From the NCBI GenBank assembly GCA_036245525.1, contig BTPG01000002.1:123612951-123676950 (forward strand): a stretch of DNA of 64,000 bases. The letters run 5' to 3'. Origin of the DNA: Semisulcospira habei (Eukaryota; Mollusca; Gastropoda; Semisulcospiridae). Under the pieces are notes generated by a model. It saw only the letters and a list, made by a program, of their open reading frames with translations. It made no database searches and was not told where the DNA came from. Positions 1 to 11,925 of the stretch are shown piece after piece. Every line of letters begins with the position of its first letter. Positions within the stretch are counted from its first letter, which is position 1. The position numbers and the translations under genes are program-made.

Positions 1-132
1 CAGATCAGTTTATGAACATATTCATAAGCATCGCCTATGACAGTGAACTGCCACAGTATGGCTTAGCATCACAGCATGCTCAAGTACTAAATGTGGATAT
101 ATCTTGCTTAGTTTCAACTCATTTTTTTCCAG

Positions 133-328
133 CCAAGGGAGATGGTCAGTCTTTCCAGAAAAGGAAAAAAAGCACTGCAACTACTTTCATGACCTTGTCC
201 TGGCTGCTCTCAAACTGCGTATCCACTACAGGGTTGGAATGAACAAAGACCCCTGGAGGCTGCTGACACTCGTGAACTCTGATGCACCCCCACCTACAGC
301 GCAGCTCGTTACAGAGAAAAAGTCATGA
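133..328 (+). CDS. Possible terminal exon of an unidentified host gene (partial)
   Basis: A pyrimidine-rich tract ends in an AG at 131-132, which fits a 3' splice acceptor. From there one frame stays open for about 64 codons and stops with TGA at 326-328. The peptide is not low-complexity: it has a Lys/Glu-rich start, an HDLVLAALKLR helix-like stretch, a DPWRLL segment and a TEKKS end. I do not recognise the family. It does not match the PHKB exons downstream, and its stop codon implies a separate gene ending here. Upstream exons would lie outside the window. It could also be an old retro-fragment; no second exon is visible to confirm it. Confidence 0.4.
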
Positions 329-361
329 TATGAGCGAGTCTTTGTAGTGAGCCATTCGATA

Positions 362-560
362 ACCACCCTTCAGCCTTATAATTCAAACGTGGTACAGGGA
401 TATTTTGTGGCAAGACCTTTCAAGGCATACCACTTTCAGTGACCTCTGCCAAAGGTCAAAGCAAGAGTAGGTATGCCAAAATTATCTTTTTTGGACAAAA
501 GTTGTATTGTCTCAAATTCAATTTTTAACATCAAAATTACCTTTTGGACAAAAGTTGTGT
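362..560 (+). repeat. Dispersed repeat with AGGTCAAGG core (copy 1)
   Basis: This stretch shares phrases such as 'ggcaagacctttc', 'cataccactttcagtgacc' and 'aaaggtcaa' with 1672-2150, 8930-9110 and 55600-56110. It also contains its own short tandem duplication, with 'ttttggacaaaagttgt' and following bases repeated at about 488 and 542. It looks like a high-copy mollusc-type intergenic repeat of unknown class. No coding potential is visible. Confidence 0.6.
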
Positions 561-785
561 TGTCTCAAATTCTATTTTCAACATCAGAGCCAAAAATCAT
601 GCATGTAAAATGAAGGTAAAGGACCATCAATTACAATTTTTGGTAGAATAATTGTTTTCAACAGCTCTTTGGCAAATTTTTAGCTTAGCGCTAAGGCATT
701 TTACAATACGACTGTCTTGTACACACTAATTTGGTTAAAAATGTATGTAGTTGACAAGTGAGTGAAAATGCACATAATTATGTTC

Positions 786-791
786 AATAAA
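786..791 (+). promoter_or_regulatory. Possible polyadenylation signal AATAAA
   Basis: AATAAA lies about 460 bases downstream of the putative terminal exon stop at 328, on the same strand. The intervening DNA is repeat-rich. AATAAA is common in A/T-rich DNA, so the link to the exon is only positional. Confidence 0.25.
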
Positions 792-1303
792 GTAGGATTT
801 CACACGTACTTTGGCTGAGTCTGTAATTATGTTAAGACAATCAACACTTTTGATGTGATCTATGGGGATGTCAAGGTCACTGAAATTGTGCAGATCAGGT
901 GCACAATGGAATCAAAAAGGTTGTGCCATTCTTGTCGGTTATTTGAGGGAAAAGCTTGCTTCCAGTCAACAAATTCCATCCCACGTTTTTTTTTTTTTCT
1001 ACATCTTTCCATGACTGCACAATTTTGTCTCCATGTGTGTGGGTTGGTATTTGCAGACAGGTCCCCAGCCATGGCGTGAAATGTTTTTAAGATCATGTAA
1101 ATTTGAGGCCGACACGGGCATGAAGCCAGTGGTGTAATCAAGACAGATACGTATTGTTTTTGTGTTTTTCAGGCAAACTCTAACAGGTTTTTTTTGGTGT
1201 TAATTGTGATAATCAGTTGGTTGCAACAAAGCTCATGGACTTGGGTCTCGTGTTGTGAAAGAAAAAAGGTTATCAAAGTCTCATTCAGGGAAAACACATT
1301 GTC

Positions 1304-1517
1304 TTAACTCATTCTACCCCAGACACCCCATAGCAAGATAAGGATCGAATATGATAGTTCAAGGGTGATGCCAGAATAGCTTGGCGCCTATGGGCGCCAA
1401 GCTATTCTGGCATAACCCTTGAACAATCATGGTCAATCTGTGTCCTGCACTGCAATGCAGTCTTCAGAGGACAACGGCAACATTTAAGGATTTCGGTCTT
1501 GGGGTAGAATGAGTTAA
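1304..1517. mobile_element. TTAA-bounded foldback MITE with inner hairpin
   Basis: The element runs from TTAA (1304-1307) to TTAA (1514-1517). The terminal inverted repeats read CTCATTCTACCCCAGA from the left and CTCATTCTACCCCAAGA from the right, consistent with piggyBac-type TTAA target use. Inside is a second inverted repeat with 36-bp arms at 1353-1388 and 1393-1428, about two mismatches and a 4-base loop. The core arm begins TGCCAGAATAGCTTGG. There is no transposase, so this would be a non-autonomous element. A related hairpin occurs at 21957-22003. Confidence 0.75.
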
Positions 1518-1671
1518 AACTTGTGGAGGTGCCAGGAGTTTTGTTACATCCAAACGATTTGTTACAAAGCACCCAAATATTCACTTATGTTTGATAAAAT
1601 CATTGGATTGAAAGCCTGCAGACTGTCATTTTTGGCTTATGTGCGAAGCAAAATGGAGTATGATCTGGGCC

Positions 1672-2150
1672 AGTGGTTGTCCGTCCGTAGTCTGTGGCAA
1701 ACTTTAACGTTTGCATTTTCTCCGAGACTATTCAAGCTACACTCTTCAAACTTGGCCCACGGATACTTTGTGGCAAGACCTTTCTAAACATACCAATTTC
1801 AGTTACCTATCACAAAGGTCAAGGTTACAGGGAATCTGGAAACATATTAAAAAAGCTTTTTTTTTTTTTTACATAATTTATTTTTTCACAAATACTATTC
1901 ACAAAGTCTGACCCAAACGTGGTATAAAGATACCTGATGGTGAGACTTATCTATGCATACTAATTTGGATGACCCTTAGAAAAGGTCAAGGGTCACAAGA
2001 GGTCGTCAAATGTGTATAAAATGCCAATAATTGTAGTTGTCAACATTTTTGCAAACTTTTCAATCAGATTTGGCACAAAGGTAGCTGATAATAAGACCTT
2101 CCTATGTATCCCAATTTAGTTGACTCATAACAAAGGTCAATGGTCACTGG
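1672..2150 (+). repeat. Dispersed repeat with AGGTCAAGG core (copy 2, tandem modules)
   Basis: The module from about 1672 to 1850 aligns by eye with 8930-9110. Shared phrases include 'ttcaaacttggccca', 'gacctttctaaaca' and 'taccaatttcagt'. It is followed by 'atactaatttggatgaccc' units like those at 55600-56110. It is non-coding. Confidence 0.65.
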
Positions 2151-2160
2151 GGTTTCACAG

Positions 2161-2890
2161 TTGTGTGAAAACTGATTAAATTTTGAGAAATCATGGATTT
2201 TGTTTGTGCAGAAGCCATCCCTTTTACTTATTGTCAGATGTGTAGATTGGTCATACACGTGAGCCATAAGGGTTTTGCCTTTCTTGTTATGGGATATATC
2301 TGTCCAAGCTGTCAATAGACTATTTGCAGTTTTTGACCAAATTTTGATTACATAAGTAAAATGTGCACAATTATGTACAAAGCAACAAAACTGTTACTGT
2401 TGCTAGAAAAACTTTTTAATTTATATTTTTGGGTGGATACATCAGAGTAAACACAGGAAAGTTCGCAAATATGAGTAACACACATCAAGTTACAAGCAGT
2501 ATAGACCGCACACATGCATCCTCCAGTTCTATAAATAGCACTGGTAGTTGCAGGCGTGTCAAGTTTTGTAAGAAGACATAAACCACGACTGGTAAAACTA
2601 ACAAACCCTATATATCTGCACAATCCTGTTAAGGTCCTATGGTTGAAACCTCGAACATTGCAGCCTGCCAAAAAGTGCAGTGTAAGGGAGCCATAAATGA
2701 CAAAAATTGTTGCCTTGACCAAACATGTACTTCTCACTCTGGTAACTCGTAATTCAAATGAAGGTTCCTGAAACAGGCAGAGCTTCTTGTAGTCTACACA
2801 TGTAGACATAAAACTTGGCGACTAATGTAATAAGATCTATGACAGTGTCAGGTCTAAAATTCCTAGCTATACCAAAAACAACTAGACTCC
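2161..2890. other. No gene recognised
   Basis: The only long open frame here, about 2348-2809 on the minus strand, has a cysteine-rich, irregular composition and no recognisable motif. I see no splice-bounded exon or repeat termini. Confidence 0.4.
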
Positions 2891-3170
2891 TTGTAAAATC
2901 AAGATGGAACAGTTAGCACAATTATCTCGTAGTCATTGTCCTATGTCAGACCAGAAAGTCTGTACATACAGGCAGTCCCAAAATAAGTGGGCGAGAGTTT
3001 CTTCCTCGGTCTGACAAAGAATAAAAATTACAGACTCGGATAATTTGCGCAAAAAATAAAACAAGTTTTGTAGGCACCAATCTATGTAAGAACCTTGTCT
3101 AAAACCATCACAGCTGTGACTCCAGTGTTAGAAATTGCTGTATGCATTGCATATGCCATTGATCCAGCGA
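2890..3170 (-). pseudogene. Remnant LINE C-terminus with zf-RVT-like motif
   Basis: Reading the minus strand between about 3060 and 2935 gives a segment with ILCQTEEETLAHLFWDC followed by YVQTFW. This is the C..(x)..E.ET..HLFW.C..VQ.FW pattern of the zinc-binding tail behind LINE reverse transcriptases of L1/Tx1 type. The first expected cysteine pair is incomplete and flanking frames are broken. It is a decayed 3' fragment of a non-LTR retrotransposon with no intact RT core nearby. Confidence 0.55.
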
Positions 3171-3864
3171 AAAGTTCATAGTTACATAATTAAAAATGTG
3201 GCTACCGTCATCTTGCAGAATAGCAGTTTAAGCGTTCCAAAATTTACTCCACCAAGACCGAATTGGTTCTGTTTGAGAGAAACAATTAAATCTTGATGGA
3301 ATAAAACCAGTGTACTGGCCAAAGAGATCAGGATGACGATCGCGAACAGCCCAGACACAGCACGAAGGTATGACCCGTCTCTCTCCCGCATCAAGTCGGC
3401 TATGGCGTCACATGGTAAACTGGCGATAGGCAGCGTGTCTGTTGGCCTTTACTTCACCCTCCTCATCATCAAAGACCAAAATATGTCCCTCTTCATTACT
3501 CATGCCAGCTGCAGGACCATGGAGTCCAAAATAAGTACTGCATTTCCTGGGGGAAAGAATACGAGTTCAGTAAGCTCATACATGCCGAGGTAATGCACTG
3601 TAAAAAGCAATATTTCGCCATAAACTTTAACAGATGCCTAGGATAAATCAGACTTGTCTTTTATTCTGTGAATTATATACAAGTATTTTGTATTATCTTG
3701 ATGTGAAAACTATATGTTGTATTTTTCTTTATACTAATTAGCGCTTTTTTCCTATGAGTATCATTTTTTTAATAATTACTATTCACATCTGCAAAACTCT
3801 GAAGTATGTACAGAATAAACCTTGAATTTCTAAATCACAAGAACTGAGTTTGTTGTGTGGTGTT

Positions 3865-3887
3865 GGGGGGGGGGGGGGGGGGGGGGG
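3865..3887 (+). repeat. poly(G) tract, 23 Gs
   Basis: This is an uninterrupted G run followed by a G/C-rich fringe. It is one of at least seven long G or C tracts in the window. Exact length in such tracts is unreliable in most assemblies. The rest of 3171-4480 shows no gene. Confidence 0.9.
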
Positions 3888-4489
3888 CGGGGGCGCGAAC
3901 ATACAAAACCCAATGGGTGTCACAACAAAGATGCATCAGAGGAAAACATCAAAGTACACAGGAAAGGCACAGTTTTGTTTTATAATGGGTACATAAATTA
4001 TATTGAGCAACATTCTGCTTCATAATCGTGCTGATAACCGACAGATGTGACCGCTAAAACCTGAATCAAAATATCCTTGTCTTGCGATTCGGGTCTTGTA
4101 AACACATCTGCCCATTATCGGCACTATATCGTTATCAAGCAAAATGTTGCTCAATATAACATAATATATATACTATGTACCCATCTTAGCTCATCATAGC
4201 ATGTCTTCCTGTGTTAGGTGTGCACTAATTTAGAAAATCGAGACCAAAACATTGGAAAAGGGGCTATCGGCATTTTTGGTTCTTTCTGGCACGAATCAGC
4301 CACAATAGAATGTTTATAGTGGGGGTAAATATTTCTGAAGTGAAAAATGTATAAATTGTATATCTTTATTTGTGCACCATGCTTTTTTCATGTCTGCTTA
4401 CTGTACATGTACAGTTAGCAACACTGCTCCGGTGGTGCTTCGGGTTGGAGGAGAGTGCACGCTGCACCACAATCACATCACATGCTTTG

Positions 4490-4562
4490 TAAAGAGCTTT
4501 CAGCATAGCAATGGGGATTTAGCGCTATATAAAAACCCTTTTATTATTAGTACTATTATTTT
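4490..4562 (+). repeat. L2/CR1-like LINE 3' tail fragment
   Basis: The text 'ggatttagcgctatataaa' followed by TTATTATTAG and similar ATT units is the usual end of L2-type LINE 3' UTRs. The LINE at 13727-16060 ends in the same style, with 'acattataaatacc' then (ATT)n. Only the tail is present. Confidence 0.5.
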
Positions 4563-4696
4563 AAGAGCAGAATATCAAGATTTCGATTAATATTGTTATT
4601 TTTTTACAAGACCAGACTGTCCACTTGGTTTGGATTGCTCTGCTGACCCCCCACCCTTAGAATTTTTGGCAAGAAATTAACCGTCGGGCACCAGCC

Positions 4697-4738
4697 CCCC
4701 CCCCCACCCCCCACCCCCCCCCACCCCACACACACACG
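4697..4738 (+). repeat. C-rich low-complexity tract
   Basis: Runs of C separated by single A residues lead into a short (AC)n and CCACC repeat. Open frames through it encode only Pro/Gly-rich filler. The region 4740-5925 after it shows no gene I can support. Confidence 0.85.
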
Positions 4739-5925
4739 CCACCCACCACCAAATGAAAAATATCTTCTTATGGCACTGTAGCCTGTGGAATATTTTTTAC
4801 ACCGACACATATCATACAGTGTTAGAGTACTTACTTTAGGTATACCAAACATACATCAGAAGAAACTGCACAGTGTACATTTACATGATGCATTTACAGG
4901 TACAGTTTGTGTACTTACAGGTACGAGAGAAAGACAGTTGCCATATCCACAGCACAGTTTTTTAATGTCTGTTGGCATATTTTGACACTGCAGCAACACC
5001 ATGATGGCTGGTGGAGGGTGGTGACCGCCTGGTTGGTGCTCTTCAGCCTCCATTATGCTGAACATCATAACATTATGCTGTCCCTCACTAATACCTGCGA
5101 AAATTTCTAGCAGTCTCTCAGCGGGTATTTTTTTCTACCTGCTCCTGAAAAAAAAAATTGATTGATATAGTGTTTTCATGACCTTGAGAACTTGATTTCA
5201 TATCAACCACATAAATTGGATCAGCGTCAATATAAAATAGCTACATTATAATTTACTGCAGCACATGTAAACACAAACAATATTACACAATGTTGACATA
5301 GCAAAGTCTCATCCCTTCTAAAAATACAATTCCCTGTCTACTTGCCTTGAGTCTTGCTTCCTTTCTATCAACATATTCCTAATGGTTTGTGTAGTGTCGA
5401 TGCGTGCTCCTCGTCTGCGACCTCTTCCTCTCGTTGCACTAGTAGAACTTAGAGGCTGTTACTTCTACGGAAGGGCACTGACCAACCCTTCTTTTTCTTG
5501 TCCTTGTCGGCAGAACCACTGGAGACGAAGTAGTACTTCCTCCAGGGCGAGGAGCTGGAGATGAGGCTTTGCTTCCATTACGCGTGCGTCGCGGCCGCCG
5601 GAGTGTACGACTCTGTGGTTGATGACTGACTAGATTGAGCGAGCAAATAAAAACAACGCACCCATTTTAAAGTTATGTACTACTTGCACTGTATACAAAT
5701 AACTAGGACAGAATATTCCTGCACAAATAAACACAAACAATACTTACGGTTACATAACTTCGTATCTCACGACTGAACATGTCTGAGGCGCATTGAGGGC
5801 AGGCAAACTAGTTTTAGGTTTAAAAAAAAATGTTTACTGGCAAAAATCAAACTACCGCGAAATATTTATTTGAAGCAAAACTACAGGCTACGAAATCAGC
5901 AACTTTAGATGACACAAGGTTTACA

Positions 5926-6516
5926 NNNNNNNNNNNNNNNNNNNNNNNNNNNNNNNNNNNNNNNNNNNNNNNNNNNNNNNNNNNNNNNNNNNNNNNNNNN
6001 NNNNNNNNNNNNNNNNNNNNNNNNNNNNNNNNNNNNNNNNNNNNNNNNNNNNNNNNNNNNNNNNNNNNNNNNNNNNNNNNNNNNNNNNNNNNNNNNNNNN
6101 NNNNNNNNNNNNNNNNNNNNNNNNNNNNNNNNNNNNNNNNNNNNNNNNNNNNNNNNNNNNNNNNNNNNNNNNNNNNNNNNNNNNNNNNNNNNNNNNNNNN
6201 NNNNNNNNNNNNNNNNNNNNNNNNNNNNNNNNNNNNNNNNNNNNNNNNNNNNNNNNNNNNNNNNNNNNNNNNNNNNNNNNNNNNNNNNNNNNNNNNNNNN
6301 NNNNNNNNNNNNNNNNNNNNNNNNNNNNNNNNNNNNNNNNNNNNNNNNNNNNNNNNNNNNNNNNNNNNNNNNNNNNNNNNNNNNNNNNNNNNNNNNNNNN
6401 NNNNNNNNNNNNNNNNNNNNNNNNNNNNNNNNNNNNNNNNNNNNNNNNNNNNNNNNNNNNNNNNNNNNNNNNNNNNNNNNNNNNNNNNNNNNNNNNNNNN
6501 NNNNNNNNNNNNNNNN
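5926..6516. other. Assembly gap (591 Ns)
   Basis: This is a continuous N run. Open frames drawn through it are meaningless. Confidence 1.
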
Positions 6517-8929
6517 CACAAATCCGACTTATGGTATGGGTCTACCGAGAAAAATGGCTGTGTGGGAACTTCGAAGCCAGCAGGTCACGGTATACATTTA
6601 AATTGGGAAGGTCAGGCAGTAAGAGGTCCCGTGTTTTTAAAAATAATTTTTGCCTTGTTTGAAAATTTGCAGTTGGGCTGAATGTGGGAATTTGCTGGAA
6701 ATTTGTGGTTAGCTGAGAGGAGACATGTTTGGTGCTTTGATTCATACCATCCTGAGCTTATCCAGTGGACATTTGTGGGCCTATGTTGAGTTGCCTTTGG
6801 CGTAGTGATTTGAGGGGCACGCTGATTTCAGCTGTGCTTGGGTGTGGGGTTGGTAAGGAACCAGTTTCATAGCCAAGAAATGAGACGGGTCATGTGCTGG
6901 TTTTTTTGGTATTTTATGCATGGCAAATGTGCAGCTGGTGGGCGGTAGTGCTTTTTAGGGAATTGAACAATTAGGGGATGACTGGGATTGACTAAGGCTA
7001 AGAGACTGGACAGTACGGAAACACCACTGTGGTCCGTGGCCTGTCAGGTGCACCACATGCCATATGTGACATAGACCGGAAACTGGTTTAGTGTAACCAG
7101 ATCAATGAGTTTGGATGGTTGCAGTTGGAAAAGTAAAAAAAATCATGAAAAATTTGAAATTTTGCCAAAAAATCGCTGTGCATGCAGTTTTATAGGCGTT
7201 TTGGCATGTTTTGCATGGCAACACCCTGTTTACCTGCACTGTGAGCTAGGTTTAGTGTGTTTGCTCATTTATTTTTTGTCTTACAGGTAGTCATGAGTCT
7301 TTCCTTCGACCATGAGCTGTGACCTTTGACCTTGACCTTGAAAGGGGTGGGGTTTGGGGTGTTCAGTTTGATAAATGCGTAAAAAAAAATTCACTCTTTC
7401 AGTTTTTGAAGTTGTGTGGGGTGGGTGTAGGGTGGGGTGGGCAGGGGTTTGGGTTGGAGGCCGGGAGGGGGGGGGGGGGGGGGGGGGGTTGGGGGCTTAA
7501 GGTCAAAGGTTAAGATAAAAACTACAATGAAACAGTGTTAGCATGTGCATTTCATCAGACAGCTGACCTCAGAGTGAAATAAGCAGCCAAAATAATGTGA
7601 CCTGCAGAAGTGTTATTTTGCATGGTACTGCTACACTGGTTGCATCTGAGGTGTCATTCTGCTGTAATTGTCATGAGGGATGTCTCTGGTGTCTATTCTA
7701 AGCCAAACACAAGCACTTGTACACTGAGTAAAGCTCATTTGAGTGCATTGTTATGGGACCAGCAGTTGCAGGCACCAGTACAGGGTTTTACAGGAGTGTT
7801 GACAAGTTTGGCACACACATGCCTACTACATCTGCAAGATGAGCTGAGGTGTTTTGAGACTCTGACAAGTGTGTTTTATATAAAAATGAACTGTACATAA
7901 CCATTTTTCTATGCTACCTCCTAAATCAGCAGTCCAGACACTAATTAGTGTATGCGGCGTGTCCCGCGTAGCATAGTTTTGGTTGTTTTGTGTAGTCTTT
8001 TTCCTGTGGGATAGCTCTGTAGACTTAATGTTTAAATTGCAGAGCTGTTTCATGACCCCTTTTGCCTAGGGAAAGATTGCCAGCAGCACATAGGGCATGG
8101 CAGCTGGTTACAGGCCTCTTCCAGCTTGTTGTCACCAGACAACAGGGTCAATGAGGATGCCTGGGTGTTGTCTTTTGGGCTGCCCTAAGATACACAAGGA
8201 AATGGCCTTGGGTCTGAAAGCTCATTTTTCATCAGTGTCAGTGTCATGGTAACTGTTTTAAGTTGTCCAGCCCACCAGAAGTCAGTTTGGCTGTATTGCA
8301 TGCGTGTGTAAACTTGGAAAAACAGAAAAAGTAGGGGGGTAGGCAATGGAAAAATATGAAAAAAACCACTTTCATGTGCCTGTGTCTCAAATGCAACATT
8401 TCTGAAGATCAGATATATTACTGGATGTACATGCCAATTTTGGAGGCATTCTGACCATATCTAGGCTGTTTTTCATGGCATCAGATATGCATGATCCAAC
8501 ACGTCAGCAGCGTTGTGAACGCCACATCAAGGCACTTCACATAATGGGCCATAACTTAAAGATGCAGCAACGTTCAAGGGTGTCACTTTGGATTTGACTT
8601 AGCTATTGTCTAAGGGTTGCACTGATAGCAGATTGAATGGTGTTCAGGTGGGACAAGTGTCTCTGACAGCCGGCAAAACGCAAAACAAAGCAGTACGCAA
8701 GAACCCGGGCAAATGACACGGTCTGACGGTTCCGTAGCGTCATCATTTGACTAGTAGGTGTGTTTTATGTGTATAAAATATGCATACTCGACAAACACTT
8801 TTTTCAACGTTTTTTTAGACCAGTTAGAAACTTAGGGGCTTTAAAGCTACACTCCCATCACTGTAAAATCACAGCAGGATTGCTGCGTTTTTGGCTCGAG
8901 CTCATGTGCGATTGCAGCAAATCTATGTA
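6517..8929. other. No gene recognised; contains poly(G) tract at 7467-7488
   Basis: About 2.4 kb of intergenic or intronic DNA. A 22-base G run sits at 7467-7488 within a G-rich stretch. A 96-codon frame near 7610-7900 has no motif and no splice-site support. PHKB exons that should precede 10831 were not recognised here. Confidence 0.5.
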
Positions 8930-9110
8930 ATGGGCCAGTGGTCATCTGTCCGGTGTGCGGCATCTGTGGTAAACTTTAATGTTAGCTTTTTCTTGGAGGC
9001 TATTCAAGCCACAGTCTTCAAACTTGGCCCAGTGGCATATTGTGGCACGACCTTTCTAAACATACCAATTTCAGTGACAAAGGTCAGAGTCACAAGGGGT
9101 CCAGTAATAG
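8930..9110 (+). repeat. Dispersed repeat with AGGTCAAGG core (copy 3)
   Basis: It matches the 1672-1850 module along its length, including 'ttcaaacttggccca' and 'gacctttctaaaca'. It carries no coding features. Confidence 0.65.
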
Positions 9111-9380
9111 GTCACGTCATGATGCAATTACTCTGTGTCACAACATGTAGCATAATGCACATTGTGTGAGTGTGCACAAGTGCATGCATGCGACGTGTGT
9201 ATGTGTGTGTATTTAGTCTGCAAATTTCAAATCACTCAGGTTTTTATTCCAAACACAGTAGTTCAGTGTAATTATAAGGACGTTGTCTCCAACAGTCTCT
9301 TTTAAGTTAAACATTTAAAGATGTCTTATATGATCCACGAAACTGTTTCTTACATTCAGTGTGTGTGTATGTCTATGTCG

Positions 9381-9381
<1 letters not shown>

Positions 9382-9445
<64 letters not shown>
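9382..9445 (+). repeat. (TG)n microsatellite
   Basis: About 32 TG units, flanked by imperfect TGTG. The region 9446-9990 behind it contains a short tRNA-like B-box phrase near 9520 ('ggtttgagttcaattc'), which may be a decayed SINE, but no gene. Confidence 0.95.
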
Positions 9446-9446
<1 letters not shown>

Positions 9447-9997
9447 AAGCGCGCGAATGCTTGCTTGCATGCAGAAGAATGGATCATTGTTCTTTCTGTG
9501 GATAGAGCATTGGGCACTTTCAGGTTTGAGTTCAATTCACCCATGCATGCGAAGAAGTTTGACTTACATGAAGAGACCATCTATCCACACAACAACACAG
9601 TAGATGATCTAAAAACAGCTGAAAGGTTTCTAGCCTGACCACAGCCCCACCATATACTGTAGTTAAGTCAGCGTAATTCATTTGAACTGGCATGCTGTTT
9701 GTGCAGTGTCTCAGTTTAAATATTTTTCTCTCACCATCAGCAGTCTTGGTTCTTTGGAAAAAGCTGTTTGTTCTATTGGAAGAAAATGTTTACTTAACTA
9801 CTTCTTTGTCAAATGCACAATGGCTAATGTGACAGCAGTGCAGTAAGCAACACAGCAGCAGGCAGAAAATTGCATTGTGTGTTACCATATAGCAGCATGA
9901 CAGGTGGTATGACGTGCTGATTTAAGTTGTTTAGAATTGTTGTGATTTGTTGTCATGTGCTGAAATCCATTCTCCCTTCTCAGTGGAATCGCTCCAT

Positions 9998-10168
9998 GGG
10001 GCGATAAAATTGTTGTGCCACTGTTGCTTGTTGCACTGCAATTGCATTGCTGCACACACATATGAAAAAATGCATTCTTTTGACGGGGCGATAAAATTGT
10101 TGTGCCACTGTTGCTTGTTGCACTGCAATTGCATTGCTGCACACACATATGAAAAAATGCATTCTTTG
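9998..10168 (+). repeat. Perfect tandem duplication, 87-bp unit x2
   Basis: The unit starting GGGGCGATAAAATTG at 9998 recurs at 10085 and is essentially identical through 'aaaaatgcattctttt'. The absence of divergence indicates a recent slippage or unequal exchange, or an assembly artefact. Confidence 0.95.
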
Positions 10169-10318
10169 ATTTATGTTCTTGATTTGGGTAGGTAGTCTCT
10201 GGTGCAGTGGTAAAGGTGCCTGCCACCAATGCTAAAGGTGCCGAGGCTTGATATTTGGTTCCCTTGCATTGTCGGACTTTTCTCCTCTAGTGTCCCTGTT
10301 CATTCAGGTGGACTGTCG

Positions 10319-10357
10319 GGGGGGTGGGGGGGGGGGGGGGGGGGGGGAGTGGGGGGG
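10319..10357 (+). repeat. G-rich tract
   Basis: Long G runs broken by single T and A bases. A tRNA-like phrase just upstream, at about 10195-10265 ('tggtgcagtggtaaaggtgcc'), may be the head of a decayed SINE. Confidence 0.85.
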
Positions 10358-10830
10358 TGTCTTTCTCCGGCTATTCCTGCTGTTCCTCCCCCTCCACTTT
10401 GGTACCAGTTTCAGGCCACTTTGTAAATTTTTAATACAAGCGATCAAAATTTTCAAACCTCAGTAGCTGAGCTGACCCTTCGTACCATGTGAATGTCCTG
10501 TGTTTGTCTTGTCTTCAGAGTGAATGCGTGTGTGTCACGTGAGCATGCGCGTTGGTTCAGTTTGTGGTGCTTTGAGCCGATTCGCAGAATTGGGTAAAGT
10601 GTCTATATAATAACCCGTATTATTATTTACATCACTGTCAACACTGCTCTTGCATCGCTGTTGTGCCGCTATATGGAAACACCCCTTGTTCATTTCCATG
10701 AGTGCTAGTTGTCCGATTTGGAAGCGGAATCTGCTTTTTTTTAAAAAGTGATTTGCCATTATGTCAGTTGCTGTAAACACACTTTATATGTGTACTGTGA
10801 CATTTCATTGTGCCATTTTTCTGTTGGTAG

Positions 10831-10967
10831 GTAGTCTACACAACAGATGAGGTGAATTTTATCCAGAACCTTGTATTCTACGTTGAGCGAGCATACCGTA
10901 CTCCTGACTATGGCATGTGGGAAAGAGGCAGCAAATATAACAATGGCAGCACAGAGATCCATGCCAG
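10831..10967 (+). CDS. PHKB: Phosphorylase kinase regulatory subunit beta, internal exon
   Basis: The exon lies between an acceptor (TTGGTAG at 10824-10830) and a CAG|GTAGGT donor at 10967/10968. It encodes 45 codons plus two bases, including [32 protein letters not shown] and an EIHAS end. This is the N-terminal glucoamylase-like part of the PhK alpha/beta family, and GSKYNNGST fits beta better than alpha. PhK beta is a regulatory, calmodulin-responsive subunit of the cytosolic kinase that activates glycogen phosphorylase. The exon ends in phase 2 and joins in frame to 21710. The acceptor could instead be four bases later (10834). Other PHKB exons were not recognised in the window. Confidence 0.93.
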
Positions 10968-11925
10968 GTAGGTTTTTTGCAGTAGTGTTTAGCCTTTGAC
11001 AAAAGAAACACAACAAAAGACACATGACACTGATATCAAAATAGTTGTCAGAAATCAGTGTAGCCATCATTATTAAACTAAATAGAAACATAATAATACA
11101 ACCTGTTACGTCGTAGTCATAGTATGATGAAATCACACCAGACAAACGCACAGTGTTCTTGTAGAGAAACTTCACTCAGCTGCAACTTGTCACACATGGC
11201 ACAAGGTTGTAGACCACCCTGGAGTAACAGTTCCAACAATACTTTATTCTCATGATGCAATCTCAGCACAATGCAACCACAAATGCATCCACACTTTGGT
11301 ACACTGTTTCTCTGCAATGCATCCACAATTATGATACACTGCGCCTCCCATACAATGCACACACATATTTCCTAACACGCTCTTTTATACTGTTACAGAT
11401 TTCCAGAACAATCCCGCAAACTACACAAATCAACCAATCAGAAAAGAAAACGTAACCAAGACTCGTTCATTAAAAAGAACACTCAAGGTCTGTCTACAAT
11501 CTTCCACTAACATCTAGGCGCATTCCATAAATGTTGTGAATTGTAGCCAACATGTGTACTATAAAGCTTTTACATCATATTTGAGGTCACTAGAATAATC
11601 ACGCCCTTTCCCGAACCTTCGTGCAAAAATCTAGGTCAGACTTCGTCACAATGTAGCAAACTTCTCACAATTCTCCATGCAAAAGAAAACAAAAGACACA
11701 TGATTCCTATCCAAAATAACTCAACTGAACAACAGATCTTTCCTATGATTAACTCGCACATGGCCTAAAAAGAGTAACACAACCACAAACATAACACAAG
11801 CTCTGCCACCCACCCCCCACCCCCCATCTCCTGTCCCCGCCCCACCTCCCCCCCATCTCCTCCCCCCGCCCCCTCACATCGCTCCCCCATTCTCATCTCT
11901 TCTGCCTCCAGTTTTTGTGGGGAGC

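Noticed and set aside
2348..2809. 153-codon minus-strand frame as a gene
   Set aside because: Irregular Cys/Thr-rich composition, no motif, no splice support; next to a LINE remnant.
5830..6681. Long open frames of 200-280 codons on both strands
   Set aside because: They consist almost entirely of Ns from the assembly gap.
9998..10168. Repeat-spacer pattern suggesting a CRISPR-like array
   Set aside because: Only two identical 87-bp units, no spacers, and a eukaryotic context.
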